This document shows, piece after piece, positions 23,889 to 33,440 of a DNA stretch of 64,000 bases (position 1 is the stretch's first letter; the number at the start of each line of letters is the position of its first letter). Origin of the DNA: Clitopilus passeckerianus (taxonomy: Eukaryota; Basidiomycota; Agaricomycetes; Agaricales; Entolomataceae); assembly GCA_944990035.1 (NCBI GenBank), contig CALYLX010000159.1, positions 1,426,001 through 1,490,000 on the forward strand, given 5' to 3'. The notes beneath the pieces were generated by a model. The model ran no database searches. It was not told the origin of the DNA and worked only from the letters and a program-made list of their open reading frames with translations. The translations under genes were made by a program, and so were the position numbers.

Positions 23889-25440
23889 ATGGATAAGCCT
23901 CTCGATGAAGTCAGTCCTATTGTCAAACCTTCGTGACGCGACACCCCTCTAAACATGACAAAAATGAACAGATAATCGCTTCTAACAAGAAGGGCAAGAG
24001 GCGTGGTGGTGGAACTGCTGGCCGTCGTAATTCTGGACGCGTTCAAATTTTGGGTAACAAGACCGCTGCTCCAGGCCCCAACACACGTTCGCGCACTGGC
24101 GCTAAACCCCCGACAACCACTGCGCCTACAGAGAAAATCATAGTTTCCAACCTGCCCGTTGACGTTAATGAAGCTCAAGTCAAGGTTTGTCACCATTCTC
24201 GGCAACTCTGAGAGATTTTCAAACTGACTCCTTTTTTCTTGTTACAGGAGCTCTTCCAAACGACTGTTGGACCACTCAAGGATGTCACCCTTCATTATGA
24301 CTCCGCTGGTCGATCCAAAGGACTTGCCTATGTCATCTTCGCCAGGAAAGGCGACGCACAGAAGGCGTACCAACAATACAACAACCGACTCATCGATGGC
24401 AGTTAGTATCGCCTCTCTTCTTTTGCCTCGTCCCATTCTATTCGCGTCTGCGCAATTTGAGACTGCTTGAGAGTATCCGGCATAACGTCCATACGTCTCG
24501 CATCAGACGCTCACTCAATAGTGGGCTGCACGACCGCGAAGACCCCTCGGCCTGGATAGCGATTCGGTAGTCTCTGACTGCCAAGGGACGACCTATCCAG
24601 GACTAGCCCGTCCCCACCGATTGCCCGCTTGTCTGAAAAGATACGCGTGACGGGATGCAAAGTTCTTGTCCGAGGTTGGCCCCGCCTCATATGGACTGAA
24701 CTGGCTGGTCCGCAATATCCACACGGATATCAGCGTGCCCAGGTTATGGTACGGCACCTCGGTGCAATGCCTAGAGGCTTGGTTTGATGCATTTGGTTGG
24801 CCTCCATTTGCTACAACCGCTTCGACTTCGCCAGCAATATCAAGACTGTTTGCAATGCAAGCTCTTGCGACCGTTTGGAGAAGATTCGTCGAGTAAAGCT
24901 GTGGAGGAACTATCTGAAACACGTGTCACGATGAAGAAAGAACCAGGATAACCACCAAGAGGTTTTTTTCCTGGACCCCACTTCCTCCTTTCTTCTCGCT
25001 CTTTCTCATCAGGAAGGATTGTCAGCTGACCAAAGTCTGCTCTTTCTCTTTCACTTCTGATCCTACCAGGCAAGCCCATGAAGATTGAGATTGTTGTCAC
25101 TCCCGCTGCTGTACCTTTGGTTGCAAGAGTCGCCCCTGCTCCTGCTGCAAACGGTGCTGCCGCCGCCACTGCAGGGTGAGTTAGATTATTTATGTTCATT
25201 TATCTACGGTCCTGATGTTTTTTCTCTAGTAAACCTCGTCAACCTAGGAGAGGCGGCCGTGGTGGTGGCGGCAAGACTGGAGGTACTAGACGACCTGCCA
25301 AGACAGCTGCCGATCTTGATGCTGAGATGGAGGTAAGCTTGATGCACCATATGCGACCTGGCATTCGGCTGACAACCATCCAGGACTATACGACAAGCAA
25401 TGCCCCCGCTGCTGCTGCTGCACCTGCAGCCACCGCCTAA
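23889..25440 (+). CDS. YRA1: mRNA export adaptor Yra1/Aly/REF (RRM protein)
   Basis: Six exons (23889-23909, 23972-24184, 24248-24401, 25070-25175, 25230-25332, 25384-25440) join in frame to 217 residues. The N-terminus MDKPLDEIIASNKKGKRRG is the Sub2/UAP56-binding motif. An RGG-like basic stretch follows, then one RRM (KIIVSNLPVDVNEAQVKELF ... RSKGLAYVIF), GKPRQPRRGGRGG, and a C-terminal AADLDAEMEDY motif, the second Sub2-binding site. The protein couples transcription and splicing to Mex67-dependent mRNA export in the nucleus. The intron after RLIDG is 668 nt, more than ten times the local norm. A long regulatory intron is also known in yeast YRA1. Confidence 0.94.
24402..25069 (+). other. 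Exceptionally long (668 nt) intron of YRA1 with several hairpins
   Basis: Donor GTTAGT at 24402 and acceptor CCTACCAG ending at 25069 join A|GC to give the expected DGSKPMKIEIVV. Inside are perfect or near-perfect stems: CGTCT/AGACG (24494-24509), GCTCACT/AGTGGGC (24509-24526), and a two-tier hairpin CCTGGATA/TATCCAGG (24551-24558 with 24594-24601) enclosing GGTAGTC/GACTGCC. There is also ATATCC/GGATAT near 24715-24730. No snoRNA boxes or known RNA family were recognised. Confidence 0.75.
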
Positions 25441-25738
25441 GTGGTAAAAACTCTACTCACTCTTATTGTCATTCTATTGTACCGCCACCCATTGTCTGTT
25501 TTAGTAGCTTTCCACAATTTTGATTGGTCTTCTCTAATTCCCATACCCCCTACCTATGTTTGTATGTCGTATATGTTTACTTCTTAGTGAACGTTAATCA
25601 AAACTCGTGGCCAAGTCGTTGGCCGATCCTGATGCTAAAAGTATGGAATCGAGTCCGAGACCCCCTTTATCAACACACAAGATCCATGGACAAGGCTGTG
25701 ATCAGCCGCTGGCTTCATTCTAAGCTCCCATCTACGTT

Positions 25739-27041
25739 ATGACAACTGCTGCCACGAACATCTCTGACGATGAGGAAGGCCCCCTGTTCTATTCCGAACG
25801 TGAAGATTGGAGTGATGTGCAGCCTGTTGAACAGTTTGAAGGGACCAACCCTGCAGCGCCTATCTTTTACACTCCTCAATGTGAGTGCATTCTGAGCCGA
25901 ACGGTTTTCAACTGATTGCCATGTGGCTTCCTAGACAAGGATGCCACTGATTACTTTCGAGGAATCGTGAAGACCGGGGAGAAGAGCAAACGAGTACTCG
26001 AGCTGACGGAAAGTGTAATCAGGCAGAATCCAGCTCATTATTCTGCATGGTGAGTGGCATCCATTTACCTATCCAACTCTCCTGGAGCTGATACAAACTA
26101 GGCAGTACCGATACGAGACACTCGTGGCCATTAACGCACCCCTCGATGTCGAACTCAGACTCATGGACGAACTAGCCGTCAAATTCCTCAAGACCTATCA
26201 GGTTTGGCACCATCGACGACTTCTGCTCCAACTCACCCGTCAACCGGCTCGCGAGCTCAAATTCATCGCTACTTCTTTCAAGGAAGATGCGAAGAACTAC
26301 CATACATGGTCTCATAGGCAATGGGTTTTGGCGTTCTTCAACGATGATGACTTGTGGGCCGGGGAGCTGGACTTTGTGGATACGATGTTGGCGCAGGATG
26401 TGAGGAACAATTCGGTCTGGCATCATCGGTTCTTTGTCGTTTTTCAGTCTGGGGTCAGGGCTGGGGAGGAGGATAGGGAGAGGATCGTGAGGAGGGAGTT
26501 GATGTTTGTTGGCTTTCTTTGCGGTATCTGTGTGGTTTTGAATTCTGACTTGGTCTTTCTCTTAGATTCGCAAAACAGAATATATCCCTGGCGCCCAACA
26601 ACATGTCTGCTTGGAACTACATACGAGGAGTCCTTGATTTCAACAAGATTCCATACAGCAGCGTTGAGAGATTCGTCAAACCGTATGCAGCCTCCAGCGT
26701 GGATCCAAGAGCCGATGTAGTCGACTTGGAGAATCCCGGGCCATCGCAAACAGCTGAATTGCCATGCCCGGCAGCCATTGAGTTCCTGGCGGATATTTTA
26801 CAGCAGGAAGGAAAGAAGGCCGATACTTTGAAAGCGACAGAGGTATGTCCTCTTTGTTCTGACCCGTTGTCGTTGGTTTGGATTCTAATTGCAATCGTTC
26901 AGCTTTGGAGATCGCTTGCCGACGAGCATGATACAATACGGAAGAGGCAAGATTCCGTCCTTTGGTGTTTGTTTACGAAAAAGCTGACCATTTTTCAGGT
27001 ATTGGGATTATCGGGCGCGAGAGGCACTCCGAGTTGCTTGA
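25739..27041 (+). CDS. RAM2: Protein farnesyltransferase/geranylgeranyltransferase-I alpha subunit
   Basis: Start ATG 25739 (MTTAATNISDDEEGPLFYSE). The prenyltransferase-alpha repeats are plain: HYSAWQYRYETL, YQVWHHRRLLL, NYHTWSHRQWVL, NSVWHHRFFVV and MSAWNYIRGVL, each a helical-pair repeat with the conserved Trp. The start also has the DYFRGIVKTGEKSKRVLELT helix. The last exon reads YWDYRAREALRVA plus TGA (27039-27041). The subunit pairs with a beta subunit to farnesylate or geranylgeranylate CaaX proteins such as Ras in the cytosol. The final intron starts with GC (AG|GCAAGA at 26947) and ends at 26998. It restores the KRYWDYR motif, so this is a GC-AG intron. Confidence 0.93.
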
Positions 27042-27317
27042 ATCTACTACTACTTACCAGAATGTAATATACCAGACATGAAATCCAACCACTCAGATCT
27101 GAAATGCACAGACAGTGCCAAGAAATGATCTGAACGTCGCCAAAACTGTCACCGTCAACACAGGTATCATCATCTCCACAACTACTCATGCGCCATAGCC
27201 GGAGGCTTTGCAAGGCTGTTTGACAAATTCGTCGCATTCACGGGCCCAGGTTCTCTTTCGTGCGATGCATCTTTTGAGAGCACCACCACCAGCTTCAAAT
27301 TCTTCCTTGCGTTGTAG

Positions 27318-28491
27318 ATGACAACCCCAGCTGGCCTTACCGTGTAGGTTCAGTTCCGACTGAAGAATGTAGAGACTTAGCGTTAACTCCATCCCCAGGC
27401 GTCGGCGAGCCACAGCCAATTCGGGGGAGCGTATCGATCCGGCTCTTCAGCCACTTCTAGATGGACAGTAGGTCGCTCCCGAGCACTGAATATTCTGCTT
27501 TCGATACATGGCCCCGATGAAAGCAGAGAAACCCTGGATAACGAGGACTCTGAAGGAGGACTACTCCGGATCAAGATAACTGGTTACAGGCTCTTCACCA
27601 CAGCCGTTATCCTTTCGTTTGGTACCGCCAAAGCAATCAAGTCAATCCAAGGCGATTCAACCGCCTCTACATGGCTTGAATGGGTGTCAGGCTCCTTCCT
27701 GGCTGCAGTGTATGTGCTGCCTACCTGGATTGACTTTGGATTTATTGAAGCTTGGGCGGTAGCCTATACTGGTTAGGCCTATATGAGCCTCTGCGACCGC
27801 CTGTAGCGCCCTGGTTCTTCCACGAAGATTACGCAGAGGATATTCTCCTCATAACATCGGGGAGCTTGCTATTAGGTATATTTCAAGCTGTGTATTTGGA
27901 CTTCATCTTACGACTTCTTTGGTATAGGCCTCATTTGCTATCTGATATATGCCTTCATCGTCATTGGGGTGAAAGTCTGGGTCATCGCTACCTCTTGGCT
28001 TCCCGCTCTGGACATCAAGGTCCTCGATAGCTTGCTCGAGAACGTCTTGCAACTGTCCGTACTTGCCCTCGCCGGGATGTTCTTCGTTTATCTGGGAGTC
28101 TTTTGTCTTTCGATAACGACGAGTGCGATATCTGCGGTACTCCTTGTCGTTGGCGGTTTGGTGGGTGTTCCATATGCCCGTATTTATAGGTTGCTTAAAT
28201 TGACTCCTTGACAGGTCAAGGGGTGGGCAGCGGCTTTTCCGGATGCGTCCAAGGGCTTTGAAGGCCGTTTCAAGGCGTATGCCGAACGGTTTTTCACAAG
28301 ATTTGAACAGCACCGTAAGTGCCGGCGTATCTTTGAAGCGTGCTGGTCGTTGACCATGCGATATAGCATTTCTGTATTCGGTCGATGGCTGCACATTGAC
28401 GCTGGCGGTTGTTCTTGGCCTGATCCTGGCTACTCCTTGGATGGCGGCGGAGGTAGAGGATGGAGCCGAGATTTTCTTCCCTCGAATTTAA
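27318..28491 (+). CDS. Multi-pass membrane protein, unnamed basidiomycete-type family
   Basis: Five or six short exons can be joined: GLLRIKITGYRLFTTAVILS, LGGSLYWLGLYEPLRPPVAP, PWFFHEDYAEDILLI, then hydrophobic helices YLIYAFIVIGVKVWVIATSW and LALAGMFFVYLGVFCLS. After these come VKGWAAAFPDASKGFEGRF, AYAERFFTRFEQH, and a last helix LTLAVVLGLILATPWMAA, ending EIFFPRI plus TAA 28489-28491. At least four transmembrane segments are expected. I know no function; the YWLGLYEP...WFFHEDY stretch looks like a family signature. The start is tentative: ATG 27318 (MTTPAGLT) followed by a 57-nt intron (27342-27398) keeps frame, but its donor GTGTAG is weak. Confidence 0.68.
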
Positions 28492-28979
28492 TGGCCCTTG
28501 GACCTTGATGTTGATGACTGGCGCAAGTAATGTTACTCCAGTTTGCTGAAAGTTATAAGCTTCCCGGAATTCTGCTTCTTGGCCAGCGAGGGCTCGGTGA
28601 CTTTCAGAGCCGTATCGATAGCACCCTATACTGACTTGTGAAGAAATTACTGGACGCATTGACGAAGAAGATAAGATGGCAATAAGTACCTCGAGGCTGC
28701 GTCGAAACAACTTGGGTCTCATACTTTCGGCCGAAAGCTGTCCGAACGACTTTTCTGTTGTATAAGCATCGATGTTTACCACCACTTTGCTCTACTAAGC
28801 GTTTATAAGCCTTATCTTCCGCTTTGTGAGGAACATCCGGTACGAGTTGCAAGCTTGACAAGGTAGCTCGTCAACTTGGTGGCGATGTCATGTCAGCATA
28901 CTGGTACCCGGAGGTATAAAATACCCTCCCTGATATTCTCCACCACAACAGTTCTGCATTTTTGCTACGTTTCTTCACC
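28492..28979. other. Intergenic region upstream of the aldo-keto reductase
   Basis: About 490 bp hold the 3' flank of the membrane-protein gene and the promoter of the next gene. A minus-strand open frame here (to about 28785) has no recognisable motif and I do not call it. Confidence 0.5.
28915..28922 (+). promoter_or_regulatory. TATA box of the aldo-keto reductase gene
   Basis: GGTATAAAATACC contains a consensus TATAAAAT 58 nt upstream of the translation start codon at 28980, suggesting a start site near 28945 and a regulated, TATA-dependent promoter. Confidence 0.65.
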
Positions 28980-30132
28980 ATGCCTTCCACATCGACAAGG
29001 AAAATAGGGAACTCAACCGTTCCCGGCGTTGGCTTTGGTGCCATGGGCATCAGTCGCTCATATGGACCAGTTGGTTCTGATGAAGAGCGGTTCAAAGTTC
29101 TGGACGCAGCACATGAACTGGGCTGCACACACTGGGACACCTCCGACTTGTACGCTGACTCGGAAGCCCTCATTGGGAAATGGTTCAAGCGGACTGGAAA
29201 ACGTGGCGATATATTCCTTGCCTCGAAATTCGGATTCACGCCCGACGGTAGTATCCGCGCCGATCCTGAATATGTCAGGCAGGCCGCAGAAAAGTCACTG
29301 AAGGCATTAGGTCTAGACTATATCGATCTTTACTATGCTCATAGGGTTGACCCGAAGGTCCCAATCGAACACACCGTCAAGGTGATGGCCGAACTCGTCA
29401 AGGAAGGCAAGGTGAAATATCTTGGCCTCTCCGAGTGTTCCGCAAGAACGCTTCGACGGGCACATGCCGTCCACCCAATTGCTGCCATACAAATGGAAGT
29501 CTCTCCGTTTTGTCTTGATGTCTTCGATCCAAAGATAGAGTTGCTGAAGACCGCGAGGGAGCTTGGTGTTAAGATCGTGTGCTATAGCCCGCTCGGAAGG
29601 GGTCTGCTGACTGGTCGATTTGTGCGTGTTCTTATGTTGTTCTCGATTTACCTACCTCTGATTTGTGAATCTTCCTCTAGAAATCGGTGGATGATTTCTC
29701 TGCCGATGATTTCCGTCGAAAGGTGCCAAAATATTCTGCTGCCAATTTCCCGAAAATCCTGTCCCTCGTGTCCGAGCTGGAACAAGTGGGCAGGAAGCAT
29801 GGCGCATCTTCCGGGCAAGTTTCCATTGCATGGCTCCTCGCTCAGCGAGATGATTTCTTGGTCATCCCGGGTACGAAGAATATCAAGGTGAACACGAGAG
29901 CTTTCGAGTCAAAATACGAGCTAATCCTCCTCCTGGATCACAGTACCTGAACGAGAATTTCAGTGCAGGTTCAATTCAGCTCTCCCAGTCTGAGACCGAC
30001 GAAATCAGGCGCATTGCCTATGGTGCCGAGATTTCGGGTAACAGATACAACGCAGGAAATCAGGAATTGACCTTTGGTGATAGTCCTGAATTGGAAGGAG
30101 GGGTGCAACTAGAATCGCCCGTAGAAAGCTAA
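28980..30132 (+). CDS. Aldo-keto reductase (Yakc/AKR13-like)
   Basis: Three exons (28980-29621, 29681-29887, 29944-30132) give 345 residues. The first ATG after the TATA box opens MPSTSTRKIGNSTVPGVGFG. The AKR catalytic tetrad is visible: Asp and Tyr in WDTSDLYADSEALIG, Lys in IFLASKFGF, His in IDLYYAHRVDP. GLSECSARTLRRAHAVHPI and the cofactor-binding IPGTKNIKYLNEN are also conserved. The sequence is closest in style to the S. pombe Yakc group (AKR13), which reduces aldehydes with NADPH in the cytosol. The physiological substrate is unknown. Its stop lies 57 bp from the stop of the convergent F-box gene. Confidence 0.92.
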
Positions 30133-30189
30133 AGTAACTTCAAATATGGAGCATAGAAAGATCTAAGCAACATTCTACTGATACAAGGA

Positions 30190-31570
30190 CTATATGTCAC
30201 CATCCACGGCCTGAATCTTCACCAGATACAAGTCAGGTTCTATAATCGTCACCAATCTGTTGTTCCCAGCCAAGATGGGTAATCGTTGCTTCATAGGCAT
30301 ATACCACATGTTCCCAAGGTCATGCTCAGTGAACTGTTCTTTGATTTTCTCATCTTCGTCTTCGGCGTCGGAGCCTGCAACAAGGATATCTCCCTGATTG
30401 TAAGAGAATGCCAGTTTGAGCTCCCTGAAGTTCGGAATCAAGCTATAATCGGAGAGGGTATTATCCAATGTGGGCCAAGCAGAAAGGCTGACATAGGACG
30501 GAAAGTCGCTGAGGGTCCAGTTTTCAGCATACAGCCTAATAGTGAGGGTCTCCAAAGATGGTTTTCGATGTGATTTCGTGAATTTGTCCAAAGCTCGGGG
30601 GATCCAATCGAACAATTCCCCGCTATACAAAGTGGGAAATGGGCCAGGATCTGATTCGTACGATTCGCGTATCCCAAGTCTGAGAGCTCGGATGTGTGGA
30701 GGAATGAAGATAGTTTTGACGTTGCGTATGTAATCTGTATCCCAGGATTATCAGATTACTTCTACGATAGAGGTGCGTCTCCCTACCTATGGCGTATTTT
30801 ATTGACATCTCCCAGCTCAAAAACTCTAACGAGGGAAGCTGTAAGAAGGCCCTCTCCCAGGTTTTTTCTCCAGCCTCCGATGCGGGGTCCAGTAGGTGCA
30901 ATTCGCATAGGTTCTTCAGGGTTAGGTAATCTTTTTTTGTGAAGAAGGGGTCCAAATGACCAGGAGACATCGAGTCGGTAATTGTCAAGGAATGTAGATT
31001 CACTACTGGGACGCCACCACCTGGGGGTAACCCCTGAGGGGAGCAAGGCTGTGGCGACGGATAAAATTGAACCACAGAATCAAGCAAATCCAGGTTCAAA
31101 AGCTGTGGGGAGGATGCGAAAATGATAGAAGGAATCGTCAAGTTGAAAATGTAGACAGACGTCAGGGTTGATAGGGATAGTAAATCAAGGAGACCGGATT
31201 GAAAATCCATATTACAATGGCTCCAGTCGATGGGGTCTGCCGTCGAGCCAAAAGTGAAACGACACAAAGCTGGCAAAGAGCGCAGCAGCTCGGCGGTTGT
31301 GGGCTCCAGATTTAGCCAAAGTTCTTCATCTTCCACGTCCTCCCTAGTTATCAAGCACAGGTTTTTGACATAGTACCCAATGCGAGAGCTGGCCTGTAAG
31401 AGGTTGTATAGGCTTTGTCCACGTCTTCTTCGGTCGACTTTCACTGTCGTGAAAAGCCTTTTCTGACATGGAATAGCAAATGACCAGGAGATTAGAGAGC
31501 ATGCTTTCACCGCAGCGCGAGTATCGAGCTGGGCGACGATTTCGACTAAGATATCTGTTGGAATGTCCAT
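30190..31570 (-). CDS. F-box protein with leucine-rich C-terminal region
   Basis: The first ATG in frame is at 31570 and gives MDIPTDILVEIVAQLDTRAA, an F-box helix pair followed by VKACSLISWSFAIPCQKRLF. An upstream TTG is not needed. The rest is leucine-rich with irregular repeats (LPALCRFTFGSTADPIDW, TLTSVYIFNLTIPS, LTLKNLCELHLLDPAS). A 53-nt intron after YAIGR joins DYIRNVKTIFIPPHIRALRL, and the second exon runs to KIQAVDGDI plus stop. It is a candidate SCF substrate receptor. It is one of two adjacent same-strand F-box genes, and the two share a similar LRESxE...P segment at the exon junction, suggesting common origin. Confidence 0.85.
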
Positions 31571-31836
31571 TAAGTCGATCAAATTGAGGTCTCCTGTACT
31601 TCAATGCCTCAGCCTTGAAAACAGGTTGATGGCAGTGTGGTTCAAAGCAAACAATTGTTTTGCACGTGAGACTCCACCCTTGGATTTCGGCTTTGATGAG
31701 CTTCAAAGTCAGACTGGAAATCTGCAAAGTGTCGCGGCGGCCGGTTTCGGGCTTTAACTAACGTTCATAGGATATCCTGTTCAGAGCATCGCACAACTTC
31801 GTTTATCGGGAATGTATAAATGGATTTGCGAATCCA

Positions 31837-33211
31837 TCAGTCAGAACTACTTCTATCACTACTACTATCCTTGTCAACAAGGCTAAACGTGCCACGCTGG
31901 CGCCCTTTTGCTGCAAGACCTTCCCTTTCTTGAGCATGTATGAGATGGATGCTCGGCTCCAAACGGAAGTCCAGCTTAACCCCTCTTGCCAGGGGTTTTG
32001 GGAGTTGCTCCCTGGTCGGTGAGTGCCAACCTTGCACCAGCTTTTCCTTGTCATACCTAGGCCGTGGACAGGCCTGCAAAGCATCTGGTGCTGGAAGAGT
32101 TTCATCACCTTGGTCAACCGATAGCACAATGGCGAGGTGTGAAAATCTCGGGAAGAGTGATGCATTCGAAAGTGTGGTGTCGAGGTCTTCCCATAGACCA
32201 AGACTGGCCAATGCTTCAAAATCCTCGGTGGCCCATTCGATTGCATGTACTCTCACGCACAAGGACTCAAATAAGACAGCCTCCTGACTTGTCTCGACCT
32301 TGTCCAATGCATCCAAAAACCATCCAAACGGGCGGTAATTTCCGTATTTTTGAGTTGTGAGAGAGGGATAGATCTCTCCGCTCTCCCGTAGACCTATAAG
32401 GAGAGTCCATAAGTCCTTTGGAATAGACAGATCGTGGATATGATCTTGGTTAACATATCAGACTCAATAGCTTGGCCCAAGTTGCGATAACGTTCTCACC
32501 TTCATGGCCGCCATCATCTTGGATCTCTAAGCTCAGATGAGTCAGAGTTGAGAGGGTCTTTAGGCGGTTTGGATATACTTGATCCTCTGAAGCCTCTTCA
32601 TTATCGTATATACGCAACTCCCGTAGGTTTTCCAGACCGAGACCTATCACGGATGCTATCACGATATCTGTTTGGTTTGCCTCTTCAATCACAAGGCTTT
32701 GCAAGCCTCTGAGCGTAGTGGGGCGCTTCTCAAGATATGCTAAAGAGTGTATCCAGGAGGTGGGCGGCCCGAAGTCCAGGTCGGATGCAAATAATCCTAA
32801 ATGTTGATGTCGAGTGGCAAAGGAGAAACATGCAATTGGGAATATGAGGTTGGTAAATTCAAAGGAGATCAAGCTCGGAGATTCAAGAAGTTGTAGAATT
32901 TTCTCCTGAATTGGTAGTTTAAATTTATTCCATAGGATTGTCGTGGCACTCGACAATCCTATGGCCAAATGTGATATGAAAGGCAAAGACAGTAGTTCAA
33001 TGGTTGCCTGAGGTTCGGCGTTGATCCACGCCAGATGAGCGGGAGCGGCGTATTCTCCAAACACACCGACATGGCATACATAAGAGGACAGATGGGGACT
33101 GGATCTGAGGAAAAACTTGGAGGCAAGGGAGCAGGCAGCTACCGAGGAGGCATCATCCAGTAGCTCAGTAAAATTAAGCAGAATCTCTGCCGGAAAGGTG
33201 CTTTGATCCAT
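31837..33211 (-). CDS. F-box protein, neighbour of a related F-box gene
   Basis: Start ATG 33211 gives MDQSTFPAEILLNFTELLDD, with ASSVAACSLASKFFLRSSP completing the F-box. A leucine-rich middle follows (LQSLVIEEANQTDIVIA, LENLRELRIYDNEEASED, LSTLTHLSLEIQDDGG). The first exon appears to stop at TAA after AKLLSLIC. However, a 57-nt intron (GTTAAC ... CTTATAG, about 32393-32450) restores LRESGEIYPSLTTQKYG and the second exon ending DKDSSSDRSSSD. The gene is therefore probably intact. The C-terminal half is less leucine-rich and partly basic. The substrate is unknown. Confidence 0.8.
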
Positions 33212-33440
33212 GGAAGTTCAAAAGAAGGGAAGTTGCAAGCTTGGCACAGGTGAAACGCTATTGCGCTAATCAAGCCGTGGGAACACTGCCCTCAAAAAGG
33301 CCTCAAAGCCCGGCTTGAGCGAACACAAGTCAATATTTTTGATTCTCTTCTGAAGATGACTATTTATACACTTGGCAATACTCATGCGATAAAGGTTCAG
33401 ATCTCAAGGTTTGTTCCACTTTTACTTCCACGGTAGCTTG

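Noticed and set aside
24666..24896. 76-codon frame inside the long YRA1 intron
   Set aside because: It begins at TTG rather than ATG and has no recognisable motif; the intron model gives the correct Yra1 protein.
32393..32450. Apparent stop/frameshift in the F-box gene at 31.8-33.2 kb
   Set aside because: A 57-nt GT-AG intron with matching phase removes it and joins a region similar to the neighbouring F-box gene.
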